A stretch of DNA of 64,000 nucleotides from Pseudomonadota bacterium (GCA_018241445.1 JAFEDT010000001.1:186001-250000), one strand, 5' to 3'. Counted from the stretch's first letter, positions 51,001 to 60,292 are shown. A program made the numbers and translations. Notes: generated by a model not told the origin, from the letters alone.

Positions 51001-52189
51001 CGGCACGGCGGCGGGCGCGCTTCCCGCCGGCGATTCCGGCTCCGGTCTCGCGCGCCAGCAGCGCGCGCTTGCGTTCCACGCCCCAGGCATATCCCGACAG
51101 TGAACCGTCGCTGCGCACCACGCGATGGCAGGGAATGGCGACCGCGATGTTGTTGGCGGCGCAGGCTCCAGCCACCGCACGCACCGACCCGGGGGCACCG
51201 ATGCGCCGCGCGATCTGCGCATAGCTCGCCGTGCTGCCCGCCGGGATCCTTGCCAACGCACGCCACACGCGCTGCTGAAAGGCCGTGCCGCGCACATCCA
51301 GCGGCAGGTCCACGCCCAGGCCAGGCGCCTCCACCAGGGCCACGATGCGCGACACCACCCGTTCGTACTGTGCGTCGGCGCCGATCAGGTTGGCGCGCGG
51401 AAAACGGTCCTGCAGCTCGCGCAGCAGCGCCTGGGGGTCCTGCCCCAACAGCACGGCGGCGACGCCCTTGCTGCTCGAGGCCACCAGCACCGCGCCCAGC
51501 GACGACTCGCCGACTGCAAAACGGATGTCCTCGTTGACACCCCCGGCACGATAGCGACTCGGGGTCATGCCCAGCATGGGTGTCGACTGCGCGTAGAAAC
51601 GTCCGCTGGAGTTGAAGCCCGCTGCATAGATGGAATCGGTGACGCGGCCGCCGCGCGCCAGCTCCTGCCGCACCCGCGCCGCGCGGCGCGCCGCCGCGTA
51701 CTGCCGGGGCGTCAGCCCGGTGGACTGTCTGAAGAGGCGGTGGAAGTGCCCGGGGCTCAGCTGCGCCCGCCGCGCCAGGTCAGCCAGTGAAGGTTCCTGC
51801 GCACTGTCTTCCAGCAGCCGGCACGCGCGCTCGATCAATGCCGCACGCACCTCACCCGCCGACGGACCCTCGGGGTTGCAGCGCCGGCAGGGCCTGAATC
51901 CGGTCGCGCGCGCGGAGGCCAGCGTATCGTGCAGCTGCACGTTGCGTGGGTCGGCCCGGCGCGAGGGGCAGGACGGCCGGCAATACACGCGCGTCGTCCG
52001 CACCGAATACCACAGCGAGCCATCGGCGCTGCGGTCGCGCGCCACGATGCGCTGCCAGCGTGGATCGGTGGTGACCGCACTGTCGGTCTTGCGCCCACGG
52101 CGGGCAGGGCTCGCGGGGGGATTCATGCCTGCACTCGCGGCAGCACTGGTTGCGATACTCGCCGGGACATCCGACACCACGGTACTCAT
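50978..52189 (-). CDS. ada: Ada: methylphosphotriester/O6-methylguanine methyltransferase and activator
   Basis: A 403-residue adaptive-response protein. The Zn domain has Cys70, Cys74, Cys101 and Cys104 in YCRPSCPSRR and GFRPCRRC; the first is the likely acceptor from phosphotriesters. An AraC-type helix-turn-helix follows (about 115-215; LADLARRAQLSPGHFHRLFRQSTGLTP is its start). The C-terminal MGMT domain has active Cys354 in AIPCHRVV, preceded by GACAANNIAV. The start is at the ATG opening MSTVVSDVPA; a longer frame exists but is Arg/Pro/His-rich and unlikely. No alkA or alkB is adjacent. Confidence 0.94.
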   Translation of the reverse strand: MSTVVSDVPASIATSAAASAGMNPPASPARRGRKTDSAVTTDPRWQRIVARDRSADGSLWYSVRTTRVYCRPSCPSRRADPRNVQLHDTLASARATGFRPCRRCNPEGPSAGEVRAALIERACRLLEDSAQEPSLADLARRAQLSPGHFHRLFRQSTGLTPRQYAAARRAARVRQELARGGRVTDSIYAAGFNSSGRFYAQSTPMLGMTPSRYRAGGVNEDIRFAVGESSLGAVLVASSSKGVAAVLLGQDPQALLRELQDRFPRANLIGADAQYERVVSRIVALVEAPGLGVDLPLDVRGTAFQQRVWRALARIPAGSTASYAQIARRIGAPGSVRAVAGACAANNIAVAIPCHRVVRSDGSLSGYAWGVERKRALLARETGAGIAGGKRARRRAATPRPAP

Positions 52190-52277
52190 GGGGCACTCCA
52201 ATATACATGCGCGCGGCCAGCGCGGATGGTGCGCAGCATGCGCCGGTACCCGCCCGGCGACACTCCGGCGCTTGCGA

Positions 52278-54524
52278 TCAAACTCGCGGGCGCAGTTCGT
52301 AGCAGCGATGGATGCGCGGATTGCGGGCAAAGTCCTGCGGCAGGGTGGCCGCCGACAGATCGGTCACCTGGAAGCGTGTGCCGATCTCATCGGCCAGCCG
52401 GAAGCGCTGCGCGTTGGTCGAGAACACGATCAGCCCATCCGGCGCCAGCAACCGGGCACAGGCATCCAGCAGCGCCGGGTGGTCGCGCTGGGTGTCCAGC
52501 ACCCCGGACATGCGTGCCGAGTTGGAAAACGTGGGTGGGTCGAGGAACACCAGGTCATAGCGCGCCGCTCCCTGCCCGGCTTCCTCCAGCCAGGCGATGC
52601 AGTCGGCCTGGATGAACTCGTGTTGCGGGTCCGCCAGGCCGTTCAGCGCCAGGTTGCGCTGCGCCCACGCAAGGTACGGCCTGGACATGTCCACCGTGGC
52701 GCTCGAGCGCGCACCGCCGGCGGCCGCGTACACCGTCGCGCTGCCGGTGTAGCCGAACAGGTTCAGAAACCGCTTGCCGGCGCTCGCCGCACGCAGCCGC
52801 GCGCGTGTCAGGCGGTGGTCCAGGAACAGGCCGGTGTCCAGGTAGTCCTCGAGATTGACCCGGAACTTAAGTCCCCCCTCGGCTACCACCAGGAACTCGC
52901 GCTGTTCATCGCGCCGGTCGTACTGGTCGCTGCCGCGCATGCGCTTGCGCGTGCGCAGCCGGATGCGTTCGGGTGCGACCCCCGTCGCCCCGGGCAGGCT
53001 GGCGAGCACCTCGCCGCGCCGCCGCCGCACCGCCTCGGCCTCGATCTGCGCCGGGGCCGCGTACTCCTGCACGTACAGCCAGGATTCCTGCGGCTCCACG
53101 GTCTGGTACAGGTCGATGGCGAAGGCATACTCGGGCATGTCGGCGTCGTACAGCCGGTAGCAGCTGACCTGTTCGCGCTGCGCCCAGCCGCGCAGCCGCT
53201 TGATGTTCTTGCCGAGCCGGTTGCTGAACATCTGCGCGCCGGCCGTGTCCTTCAGGTGCGCGGTGCCCTTGCCGAGCGTGCCGGGCGAGCGCTCGCTCGC
53301 GGCATCGACACGGATGCGCAGCAGGCGGCACTCGAGAGCGCCGTTCCACATTGCATGGGTCCGCCAGGCGCGCAGCCCCAGTTCCATGCCCAGCTCCGGC
53401 GCCGTGATGATCGCGACGCTCCACTGCGCAAAGTGCGCACGCAGTACCTGGCCCAGCTCACGGTGCAGGGCGCGCGCCGCTTCGCGATCCTCGAGCCTCA
53501 CGCCGTACGGCGGATTGGTGCACAGCAGCCCGGCGGGCGGCGCTCGTGCGGGGTCCGCGCGGTCCGCAGGGTCCGCGGGCGCGGCGGTAGCGGGATCTTG
53601 CGCCGCGGCGGGCGCCACGGCGTCATCCAGCGACCTCACTTCGAACGCGATGCAGGGCTTCACGCCCGCGCGGCCGGCGTTTTCCTGCGCGGCACGGATC
53701 GCGCGCGCATCACAATCCGAGCCGTGGACAGGTGCGATCCGGCCAGATGCGCCGGCGGCGGCGCGCTGCCGTGCCTCACCGACCAGCCGCGTCCACAGCG
53801 CGGCATCGTGGCCGCGCCAGCCGCTGAAGCCGAAGTAGCTGCGCAGCAGCCCCGGAGCGTGGTCGGTCGCCATCAGAGCCGCCTCGATGCAGAACGTGCC
53901 CGAGCCGCACATCGGATCCAGGAACGGAACTCCACGCAGCGCCAGTTGCGGCCATCCGGCGCGCAGCAGCACGCCGGCGGCGACGTTCTCCTTCAGTGGC
54001 GCCTCGCCCGTGCCACCGCGGTAGCCGCGCCGGTGCAGGCTGTCGCCCGACAGGTCCAGCGACAGGGTGATGTGCGGGCCCTGCGCATGGGCGTGGACGC
54101 GTACGTCCGGGCGCTCCGGGGCGATGTCGGGACGTGCGCCGGTCGCCTCCCGCAAGGTATCGACGATGCCGTCCTTGACCTTCAGCGCACCGAAGTGGCT
54201 GTGGGTGATGGCCGGGTGCCGGCCGCTGAATTCGCAGGCCAGTGTGGCACCGGGCGCCAGGTGTGCAGTCCAGTCGACGCGACGTACGCCGGTGTAGAAG
54301 GCGGCCGCGTCGGCGGCCTCGAAGCGCGCCAGTTCCAGAAAAACGCGGTTGGCCACGCGCGACCACAGGCAGGCACGGTAGCCCGCCTCCAGCGATCCCT
54401 CGAAGGCAACTCCAGTGGCGCGCTCGCGCACACCCGTCGCGCCGCAGGACACCAGCTCGGCAGCCAGCAGGTCGGCACATCCCCGCGGTGCGCTGGCCAG
54501 GAACCGCAGGCCGGGGGCGCTCAT
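52278..54524 (-). CDS. rlmL: Bifunctional 23S rRNA methyltransferase RlmKL
   Basis: A 748-residue fusion: N-terminal THUMP and the RlmL (m2G2445) half, then the RlmK (m7G2069) half. The first SAM site is FLDPMCGSGTFCIEAALMA, with catalytic LCTNPPYGVRLED. The second is FLNLFGYTGSATVYAAAGG, with LVFLDPPTFSNSARM. Length and order match gammaproteobacterial RlmKL. 28 bases downstream of puuC on the same strand, so some read-through from the puuRC unit is possible. A long open frame on the opposite strand is a composition artefact. Confidence 0.96.
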   Translation of the reverse strand: MSAPGLRFLASAPRGCADLLAAELVSCGATGVRERATGVAFEGSLEAGYRACLWSRVANRVFLELARFEAADAAAFYTGVRRVDWTAHLAPGATLACEFSGRHPAITHSHFGALKVKDGIVDTLREATGARPDIAPERPDVRVHAHAQGPHITLSLDLSGDSLHRRGYRGGTGEAPLKENVAAGVLLRAGWPQLALRGVPFLDPMCGSGTFCIEAALMATDHAPGLLRSYFGFSGWRGHDAALWTRLVGEARQRAAAGASGRIAPVHGSDCDARAIRAAQENAGRAGVKPCIAFEVRSLDDAVAPAAAQDPATAAPADPADRADPARAPPAGLLCTNPPYGVRLEDREAARALHRELGQVLRAHFAQWSVAIITAPELGMELGLRAWRTHAMWNGALECRLLRIRVDAASERSPGTLGKGTAHLKDTAGAQMFSNRLGKNIKRLRGWAQREQVSCYRLYDADMPEYAFAIDLYQTVEPQESWLYVQEYAAPAQIEAEAVRRRRGEVLASLPGATGVAPERIRLRTRKRMRGSDQYDRRDEQREFLVVAEGGLKFRVNLEDYLDTGLFLDHRLTRARLRAASAGKRFLNLFGYTGSATVYAAAGGARSSATVDMSRPYLAWAQRNLALNGLADPQHEFIQADCIAWLEEAGQGAARYDLVFLDPPTFSNSARMSGVLDTQRDHPALLDACARLLAPDGLIVFSTNAQRFRLADEIGTRFQVTDLSAATLPQDFARNPRIHRCYELRPRV

Positions 54525-54552
54525 GGCGGCGGGCGCCGCCCGCAGCCGGGTC

Positions 54553-56064
54553 TCACGACAAGTCGAGCCAGGTCGTCTTCAGCTCGGTGTATTTCTCCAG
54601 CGCGTGCAGCGACTTGTCGCGTCCGATACCGGACTGCTTGAAGCCGCCGAACGGCACTGTGATGTCGTCGGCGTCGTAGCAGTTGATGAACACGGTGCCG
54701 GCGCGCACGGCGCGCGCTACGCGGTGGGCGGTCGTGACGTCACGCGTCCACACCGCCGCGGCGAGCCCATAGATCACGTCGTTGGCGATCTCGATCGCCT
54801 CATCCACGGTCTTGAAGGTGACGGCGGCCAGCACCGGCCCGAAGATCTCCTCACGTGCGATGGTCATGCCGGGTTTGACGCCCTCGAACACCGTCGGCTC
54901 CACGAAGTATCCGCCGCTGTCCTTGCGCACCTGCGACCCGCCGAAGCGCACGGTGGCGCCATCGCGCCGGCCGGTATCGATATAACCCATGACCCGCTTC
55001 AACTGCACCTCATCGACGATCGCGCCCAGGGTGGTGTCGGGGTCCAGCGGGTCGCCGGGCTGCAGGTTGCGGCTGACGGCCTGTACTTTCTCCAGCACCG
55101 CGTCGCGGATGCCCTCCTGCAGCAGCAGGCGTGAACCTGCCGAGCACACCTCGCCCTGGTTGCCGAAGATGGCCCAGGCCGCAGCGGTGGCCGCCTTGTC
55201 CAGGTCCGGGTAGTCGGCCATGACGATGTTGGGGGACTTGCCGCCACACTCCAGCGAAACGCGCTTGAGGTTCGACTGGCCGGCGTACTGCATCACCAGC
55301 CGGCCGGTGGCGGTCGAGCCCGTAAAGGCGATGCAGTCGACGTCCATGTGCAGCGCCAAGGCCTTGCCGGCCGTCTGGCCGAATCCAGGCACCACGTTGA
55401 GCACACCCGGCGGAACACCGGCCTCGATGGCCAGTTCCGCCACCCGCAGCGCCGTCAACGGCGACTTCTCCGAGGGCTTGAGCACCAGTGAGTTGCCAGC
55501 GGCCAGGACCGGGGCGAACTTCCACGCCGCCATCAGCAGCGGGTAGTTCCACGGCACAATGGCGCCGACCACACCGAGCGGTTCGCGGGTGATGGTCGCC
55601 AGCGCATTCGGTCCCGTCGGCGCAATCTCGTCGTAGACCTTGTCGATGGCCTCGGCATACCAACGCAGGCAGCCGGCGGCCCCGGGTATGTCGATCTTCA
55701 GGCTGTCGCTGATGGGCTTGCCCATGTCGAGCGTCTCGGTCAGCGCCAGTTCCTCGGCGTGGGTGTCGATCAGGTCGGCAAAGCGCAGCAGGATTTTCTT
55801 GCGCCGCGCCGGCGCCAGCCCGGCCCAGCTACCCTTGCGGAATACCGCGCGCGCACCTGCCACCGCCCGGTCGATGTCGGCCTGGTCGCCGGCGGCGACA
55901 CTCGCGAGCACCTTGCCGGTGGCGGGGTTGACGGTGTCGAACGTGGCGCCGGAGGCGGCGGCAACATACCGCCCGTCGATGAAAGCCTGGGTGCGCAGCT
56001 TCAGGCTGCGCGCGCGCTCATGCCAGGAGGGGTTGCGGGACTGGGTATCAGGTTGTGCGTTCAT
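54553..56064 (-). CDS. puuC: Gamma-glutamyl-gamma-aminobutyraldehyde dehydrogenase
   Basis: A 503-residue NAD(P)-aldehyde dehydrogenase for the third Puu step. ALDH landmarks: VGAIVPWNYPLLMAAWKFAPVL, GSTATGR, Glu272 in SLECGGKSPNIV, nucleophile Cys307 in FGNQGEVCSAGSRL, and EIFGPVLAAV. The opening (SRNPSWHERARSLKLRTQAFIDGRY) is typical of PuuC. It follows puuR by 61 bases and precedes rlmKL. Could also accept betaine-aldehyde-like substrates, but context favours PuuC. Confidence 0.94.
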   Translation of the reverse strand: MNAQPDTQSRNPSWHERARSLKLRTQAFIDGRYVAAASGATFDTVNPATGKVLASVAAGDQADIDRAVAGARAVFRKGSWAGLAPARRKKILLRFADLIDTHAEELALTETLDMGKPISDSLKIDIPGAAGCLRWYAEAIDKVYDEIAPTGPNALATITREPLGVVGAIVPWNYPLLMAAWKFAPVLAAGNSLVLKPSEKSPLTALRVAELAIEAGVPPGVLNVVPGFGQTAGKALALHMDVDCIAFTGSTATGRLVMQYAGQSNLKRVSLECGGKSPNIVMADYPDLDKAATAAAWAIFGNQGEVCSAGSRLLLQEGIRDAVLEKVQAVSRNLQPGDPLDPDTTLGAIVDEVQLKRVMGYIDTGRRDGATVRFGGSQVRKDSGGYFVEPTVFEGVKPGMTIAREEIFGPVLAAVTFKTVDEAIEIANDVIYGLAAAVWTRDVTTAHRVARAVRAGTVFINCYDADDITVPFGGFKQSGIGRDKSLHALEKYTELKTTWLDLS

Positions 56065-56125
56065 GTCGGGTCCTCACGGAATCGGCAACAGAAACCGGCA
56101 GTGGCCTGTTTCGGGCCCGGGCCGG

Positions 56126-56674
56126 TCAGAAAGTCGGCGGGGTGCAGGCGCTGATGATCTCACACGGCTCGCGCCCGGTATTGCGGAAGCGATGCGGGAT
56201 CTGACTGGCAAAATAATACGCCTCGCCGGGCCCCAGCACGCGGCTGGCGCCCCCAACAGTGACCTCGAGCCGGCCGCGGATCACGACGCCGCCCTCCTCG
56301 CCGCGATGCGCCAGCATGTCATCACCGGTCGCGGCGCCCGGCGCGTAGCGCTCATGCAGCAGCGTGAGCTGGCGACCCTGCCGCTGCGCTGCCACCAGAC
56401 GCAGGGAAACGTCCGCACTGCCCAGCTCAACCAGGTCGGAGGCCGTATAAAAAGGCTGCGGGGCCGCGCCCAGGTCCAGGGTGAAGAACTCCGCCAGCGA
56501 CATCGGCACACCGTCCAGCACTTTCTTCAGGGAGCCGACCGAGGGGCTGACCCGGTTCTGCTCGATGAGGGAGATCAGCCCGTTGGTGACGCCGGCCCGC
56601 CGCGCCAGTTCGCGCTGGGATAGTCCGAAGGTATTACGTACGCTGCGCAGGCGCGCGCCGACATCGATACTCAT
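56126..56674 (-). CDS. puuR: PuuR-like repressor: XRE helix-turn-helix with cupin domain
   Basis: A 182-residue regulator. The HTH covers about 7-60 (RLRSVRNTFGLSQRELARRAGVTNGLISLIEQN, with SVGSLKKVLDG). The cupin domain follows at about 110-180 (GEEGGVVIRGRLEVTVGG, then LGPGEAYYFASQIPHRFRN). E. coli PuuR represses puu genes and is released by putrescine. The ATG is 3 bases from an inverted repeat that covers the likely minus-10 box, so the mRNA may be leaderless. The longer frame upstream (MSWSRRN...) runs through that repeat and is rejected. Confidence 0.92.
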   Translation of the reverse strand: MSIDVGARLRSVRNTFGLSQRELARRAGVTNGLISLIEQNRVSPSVGSLKKVLDGVPMSLAEFFTLDLGAAPQPFYTASDLVELGSADVSLRLVAAQRQGRQLTLLHERYAPGAATGDDMLAHRGEEGGVVIRGRLEVTVGGASRVLGPGEAYYFASQIPHRFRNTGREPCEIISACTPPTF

Positions 56675-56677
56675 GAT

Positions 56678-56693
56678 GTCTATAATAATAGAC
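56678..56693. promoter_or_regulatory. Inverted-repeat operator at the puuR start
   Basis: GTCTAT-AATA-ATAGAC, a perfect 6-base-arm repeat with a 4-base spacer, ending 3 bases before the puuR ATG. On the minus strand it contains TATTAT at 56687-56682, spaced so that transcription would begin at or next to the ATG. It is the best candidate PuuR site in the window. No recognisable ribosome-binding site lies between it and the ATG. Confidence 0.65.
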
Positions 56694-56717
56694 AAATTGC
56701 GCCGAGACCAGCTCATA

Positions 56718-56747
56718 TTGGCATCAGGTGTCGACTTTATTTATCAT
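56718..56747 (+). promoter_or_regulatory. Candidate promoter of the omega-transaminase gene
   Basis: TTGGCA (56718-56723) and TATCAT (56742-56747) with an 18-base spacer, just right of the PuuR-type repeat and 47 bases before the ATG at 56794. The hexamers are only moderate matches. Closeness to the operator would allow joint control with puuR. Confidence 0.4.
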
Positions 56748-56793
56748 TTCCCGCCCACCCACCCCTAAACCTTCGGACTTTCGGAAATCCCCC

Positions 56794-58125
56794 ATGACGA
56801 CCGCAAGCGCATCGCTGTCCCGCTCCGACCTGGAAGCGTTCTGGCTGCCCTTCACGCCCAACCGCCAGTTCAAGGCCAATCCGCGCATCCTGACCCGGGC
56901 CAGCGGCATGTTTTACTGGACCGCTGATGGGCGCGAGATCCTCGACGGCGTCGCCGGCTTGTGGTGCGTGAACGCCGGCCACGGGCGCGCGCAGATCACC
57001 GAGGCGGTCAGCCGGCAGCTGCAGGTGCTCGACTACGCGCCGCCCTTCCAGATGGGACACCCGCCGGCCTTCCAGCTCGCCAACGAGCTGGTGAAGGTCG
57101 CACCCAAAGGGATGGATCATGTGTTCTTCACCAACTCGGGATCCGAGTCGGTGGATACGGCCCTGAAGATCGCGCTCGCCTGGCACCGGGCCCGCGGCGA
57201 GGGCACGCGCACACGTCTGATCGGCCGCGAGCGCGGCTATCACGGTGTCGGCTTCGGCGGCATCTCCGTCGGTGGCATCAGCCCCAATCGCAAGGTCTGG
57301 TCCGCCAACCTGATCCCCGGCGTGGATCACCTGCCGCATACCCACGATCTGAAAAAGAACGCCTTCTCACGCGGCCAGCCCGAGCATGGTGCGCACCTGG
57401 CGGACGACCTGGAGCGCATCGTGGCGCTGCACGATCCTTCCAACATCGCCGCCGTCATCATCGAGCCGATCGCCGGATCCGCCGGCGTGCTCATCCCGCC
57501 GCGCGGCTACCTGAAGCGCGTGCGCGAGATCTGCGACAAGTACGGGATCCTGCTGATCCTGGACGAGGTGATCACCGGCTTCGGCCGTACCGGATCCGCC
57601 TTCGGCGCCGAGGAGTTCGACGTGCGCGCCGACATCATCACCCTGGCCAAGGGCCTCACCAACGGCTGCATCCCCATGGGGGCGGTACTGGTGAACAAGG
57701 CCGTGCACGAGGCCTTCATGCAGGGCCCCGACGGCATCGAGCTGTTCCACGGGTATACCTACTCCGCCCACCCGGCTGCCTGCGCGGCGGGCCTGGCGAC
57801 GCTGGACATCTACCGCAGCGAGGGCCTGCTGACCCGCGCGGGTCAGCTGGCGAAATACTGGGAGGATGCGGCCCATGCGCTGCGCGGCCTGCCGCACGTG
57901 ATCGACGTGCGCAACTACGGCCTGATCCTGGGACTGGAGCTGGAGTCGATACCGGGCAAGGTGGGCGCCCGCGCCTACGACGTCTACCTGAAGTGCTTCG
58001 AGCGCGGCGCGCTGGTGCGCCAGACAGCCGACATCATCGCACTGTCGCCGCCTTTGATCGTGGAGAAGCCGCAGATCGACCGGCTGTTCGAGACCCTGGC
58101 AACCGCGCTGCGCGCGGCAGCCTGA
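56794..58125 (+). CDS. Omega-amino acid:pyruvate aminotransferase (beta-alanine/GABA type)
   Basis: A 443-residue class III aminotransferase. Features of the beta-alanine-pyruvate group: FWLPFTPNRQFKANPRIL at the start, LWCVNAGHGR, FFTNSGSESVDTALKIA, RERGYHGVGFGG, LILDEVITGFGRTG, and PLP Lys286 in ITLAKGLTNGCIPMGAV. It could remove amino groups from beta-alanine, GABA or putrescine with pyruvate. Divergent from puuR across a shared control region, so it is probably in the PuuR regulon and may handle GABA released by PuuD. A gabT-like or spuC-like role is possible. Confidence 0.9.
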   Translation: MTTASASLSRSDLEAFWLPFTPNRQFKANPRILTRASGMFYWTADGREILDGVAGLWCVNAGHGRAQITEAVSRQLQVLDYAPPFQMGHPPAFQLANELVKVAPKGMDHVFFTNSGSESVDTALKIALAWHRARGEGTRTRLIGRERGYHGVGFGGISVGGISPNRKVWSANLIPGVDHLPHTHDLKKNAFSRGQPEHGAHLADDLERIVALHDPSNIAAVIIEPIAGSAGVLIPPRGYLKRVREICDKYGILLILDEVITGFGRTGSAFGAEEFDVRADIITLAKGLTNGCIPMGAVLVNKAVHEAFMQGPDGIELFHGYTYSAHPAACAAGLATLDIYRSEGLLTRAGQLAKYWEDAAHALRGLPHVIDVRNYGLILGLELESIPGKVGARAYDVYLKCFERGALVRQTADIIALSPPLIVEKPQIDRLFETLATALRAAA

Positions 58126-58196
58126 ACAAGGGCGTGGCTGCACTCCCGGCCGCGACCGGTTCCGATCCTTGCGGGCGTGGCGGCGGCCGCCGGGCT

Positions 58197-58916
58197 TCAT
58201 TGAACGAGAGGTATGGGGCTCGCATGAAGATCGGCACCCTGGATGTCGGCCTGCCCGGCAAGCACGCTGATGTATTGCCGCAGCGCCTTCTCTTCGACTG
58301 CGGCGCGCAGTCTGCCCGCGATGTCGCTGTGCACCACGTCGAATGGCAGCCGCTGTCCTGGAACGCGGTGATCGATCGCCACGATGTGGAAGCCGTGACG
58401 GCTCCTGACCAATTCCCGCAGCACGCCGGTCGGTCCGGGTCTGAAGATCGCCGCCTCGAACTCCGGCACCATGTCACCACGGCCGATCTGCCCAAGATTG
58501 CCCCCATGCTGGCCGGAAGGGCAATTCGAAGTCTCGGCAGCCACGTCCGCGAAGCGCTGCGGTTCACGCAATAACCCGTTCAGTGTCTGCTCGGCACGAT
58601 CCCGGATCCCGGGGACAGGCACCGCCGGCGTCACCTGGAACAGGATGTGGCGGACATGCACCAGCTCGCCGCTGGTGAAGTCCTGTGGGTGCGCGTCATA
58701 GTAGCGCCGGCATTCCTCTTCGGTCGGAGTGGGCGTGGCAACCTCGCGCGCCAGCAATTCCTCAATCGCCTGTTCGATGGCGGCGTCCGCGGTCGATGCC
58801 TCATCCAGCAGGCCCACTGCGACTGCCCGCTGCCTCAGCAGCTCGCGTGCGGCGGTAAGTTCGTCGCTGGCCTCGGGTAGCGGACTCACCTGCACGCCAT
58901 TGACCGCAACACTCAT
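58197..58916 (-). CDS. PpiC-type peptidyl-prolyl isomerase of the nar operon
   Basis: A 239-residue parvulin-type protein. The rotamase core is VRHILFQVTPA, then SNCPSGQHGGNLGQIGRGDMVPEFEAAIF and VRSRHGFHIVAIDHR. An N-terminal helical part resembles NifM. No signal peptide, so cytoplasmic. The ATG overlaps the narI stop (ATGA), as with the isomerase gene after narGHJI in pseudomonads; it probably aids folding or maturation of the nitrate reductase. The frame is open further upstream inside narI, but that is a shadow. Confidence 0.9.
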   Translation of the reverse strand: MSVAVNGVQVSPLPEASDELTAARELLRQRAVAVGLLDEASTADAAIEQAIEELLAREVATPTPTEEECRRYYDAHPQDFTSGELVHVRHILFQVTPAVPVPGIRDRAEQTLNGLLREPQRFADVAAETSNCPSGQHGGNLGQIGRGDMVPEFEAAIFRPGPTGVLRELVRSRHGFHIVAIDHRVPGQRLPFDVVHSDIAGRLRAAVEEKALRQYISVLAGQADIQGADLHASPIPLVQ

Positions 58917-59632
58917 GAGCGCACCGGCTCCTTGGCGCGTGACTGCGGCGCGCGGACTATCTGGTAGGGCCGAAAGAGATAAGCCAGCGCTCCGGCGCCG
59001 CTCCAGATGTGAATCATCCGCGTAAACGGGGAAATCAGGAAGATCGTGAAGCCGAGAAAGATGTGCAGCTTGTACGTCAGGGGTACGCTCGCCATGACCG
59101 CGGCGGCCGCGCCATTGAACGTGACCACGCCCTTGACGTAGGTCGTCAGCGTCTCGAACAGCGCCCCGTCCATGTGGAAAGCAGACAGGGGTACGGTGAG
59201 CAGCCCGAGCGCGAGCTGCAGCCACAGCATGAGCACCACCACGATGTCCCATTTGCGGCTGTTGAGCCGGATCCGGGGGTCGGCCAGGCGGCGCACCATC
59301 AGGATGCTCAGTCCGATGATGGCAATGAGCCCGGCAATGCCGCCGACGACCATCGCGAGCAATTGATGCGTCGTCGGAGTGAGAAACGGATCGACCGCCC
59401 AATGCGGGGCGAGAAAGCCCGCGAAGTGGCCGACGATCACGACCAGTACGCCAACGTGAAAGAGGTTCGACCCAAGCCGCAACTGGCCCGTGCGCAACAT
59501 CTGGGAAGAATCGCTCTTCCAGGTATAGGGCTCACGATCGTAGCGGATGAGACTGCCGACCAGGAGAACGGTCAGGCAGATATAGGGGTAGACGCCGAAC
59601 AGCAGCGTGTTCACGTAAGCCGCGGATGGCAT
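58913..59632 (-). CDS. narI: Respiratory nitrate reductase gamma subunit NarI
   Basis: A 239-residue membrane cytochrome b with five hydrophobic segments. Haem-ligand histidines are visible: His59 and His69 (GSNLFHVGVL, VIVGHFAGF), and the C-terminal pair in YKLHIFLGFTIFLISPFTRMIHIWSG. Passes electrons from quinol to NarH. 14 bases after narJ. Confidence 0.96.
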   Translation of the reverse strand: MPSAAYVNTLLFGVYPYICLTVLLVGSLIRYDREPYTWKSDSSQMLRTGQLRLGSNLFHVGVLVVIVGHFAGFLAPHWAVDPFLTPTTHQLLAMVVGGIAGLIAIIGLSILMVRRLADPRIRLNSRKWDIVVVLMLWLQLALGLLTVPLSAFHMDGALFETLTTYVKGVVTFNGAAAAVMASVPLTYKLHIFLGFTIFLISPFTRMIHIWSGAGALAYLFRPYQIVRAPQSRAKEPVRS

Positions 59633-59646
59633 GGTTTCCTCCTCCT

Positions 59647-60282
59647 CTAGGCAGCCGGCGGTTTCGGGGCGTTGGCAGCCGTCTGTGGCGCGCCCGCAAA
59701 GGCCGGCTCTTCGGCCCAGTCGCGATCCAGCGGTTCGTCCCGCTCCTTCACCGCCGGCACCCTGGTGGCGTCGATCGGCTTCTCCCCGGCAATGACCAGC
59801 AAGGCCTGCAGGACGGCCGCGTAGCCGCTGCCCCGCGCCAGCAAGGCTGTGCCGATATTGGCCAGGATGTGCGCGCAGTCCGCGAGCATCGCCCGGGCTT
59901 CAGTCAGATTGCGGCAGCTCAGGTACTCCAGCAGCACTGGCAGGTAATCCGGCAGCTCGCGCGCCGAGAGTTCGAACCCGCCGCGCTCGTAGAGCTGTTT
60001 GAGTTCGACCATGGCTTCGCCACGATCGCGGCTGTCGCCGTGCAGATGCTCAAAGAGATGTAATGACAGCGCCCGGCCGCGATCGAAGAGGTCGACATAG
60101 CGCTCCTCGGCTTCCAGCAGGTCGCCACGACCGAGCTCGGCGGTGAGGTCCAGGAGCCCGCGCCGCTCACTCGCTCCCAGGGTTGTCGCGTCGCCTATGA
60201 CAGCGGCAATTTCCGGCAATGCCAGTCGCAGCTGCGCCGATGGATAGGACAACAGTGCACTCAGGGCTCTGAACAGGAGCAC
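59647..60282 (-). CDS. narJ: Nitrate reductase assembly chaperone NarJ
   Basis: A 211-residue chaperone that inserts the Mo cofactor into NarG. A GTG start is chosen: it has GAGGCG upstream, is 10 bases after the narH stop, and the upstream in-frame extension lies inside narH. The hallmark LHLFEHLHGDSRDRGEAMVEL is present, with DYLPVLLEYLS. A Pro/Ala-rich tail ends the protein. Confidence 0.92.
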   Translation of the reverse strand: MLLFRALSALLSYPSAQLRLALPEIAAVIGDATTLGASERRGLLDLTAELGRGDLLEAEERYVDLFDRGRALSLHLFEHLHGDSRDRGEAMVELKQLYERGGFELSARELPDYLPVLLEYLSCRNLTEARAMLADCAHILANIGTALLARGSGYAAVLQALLVIAGEKPIDATRVPAVKERDEPLDRDWAEEPAFAGAPQTAANAPKPPAA

Positions 60283-60292
60283 AGTCGCCTCC

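Noticed and set aside
51630..54641. A 1003-codon open frame on the plus strand opposite ada and rlmKL
   Set aside because: It lies antisense to two secure genes, its composition is Arg/Ala/Gln-rich like other frame shadows in this GC-rich DNA, and it has no recognisable domain.
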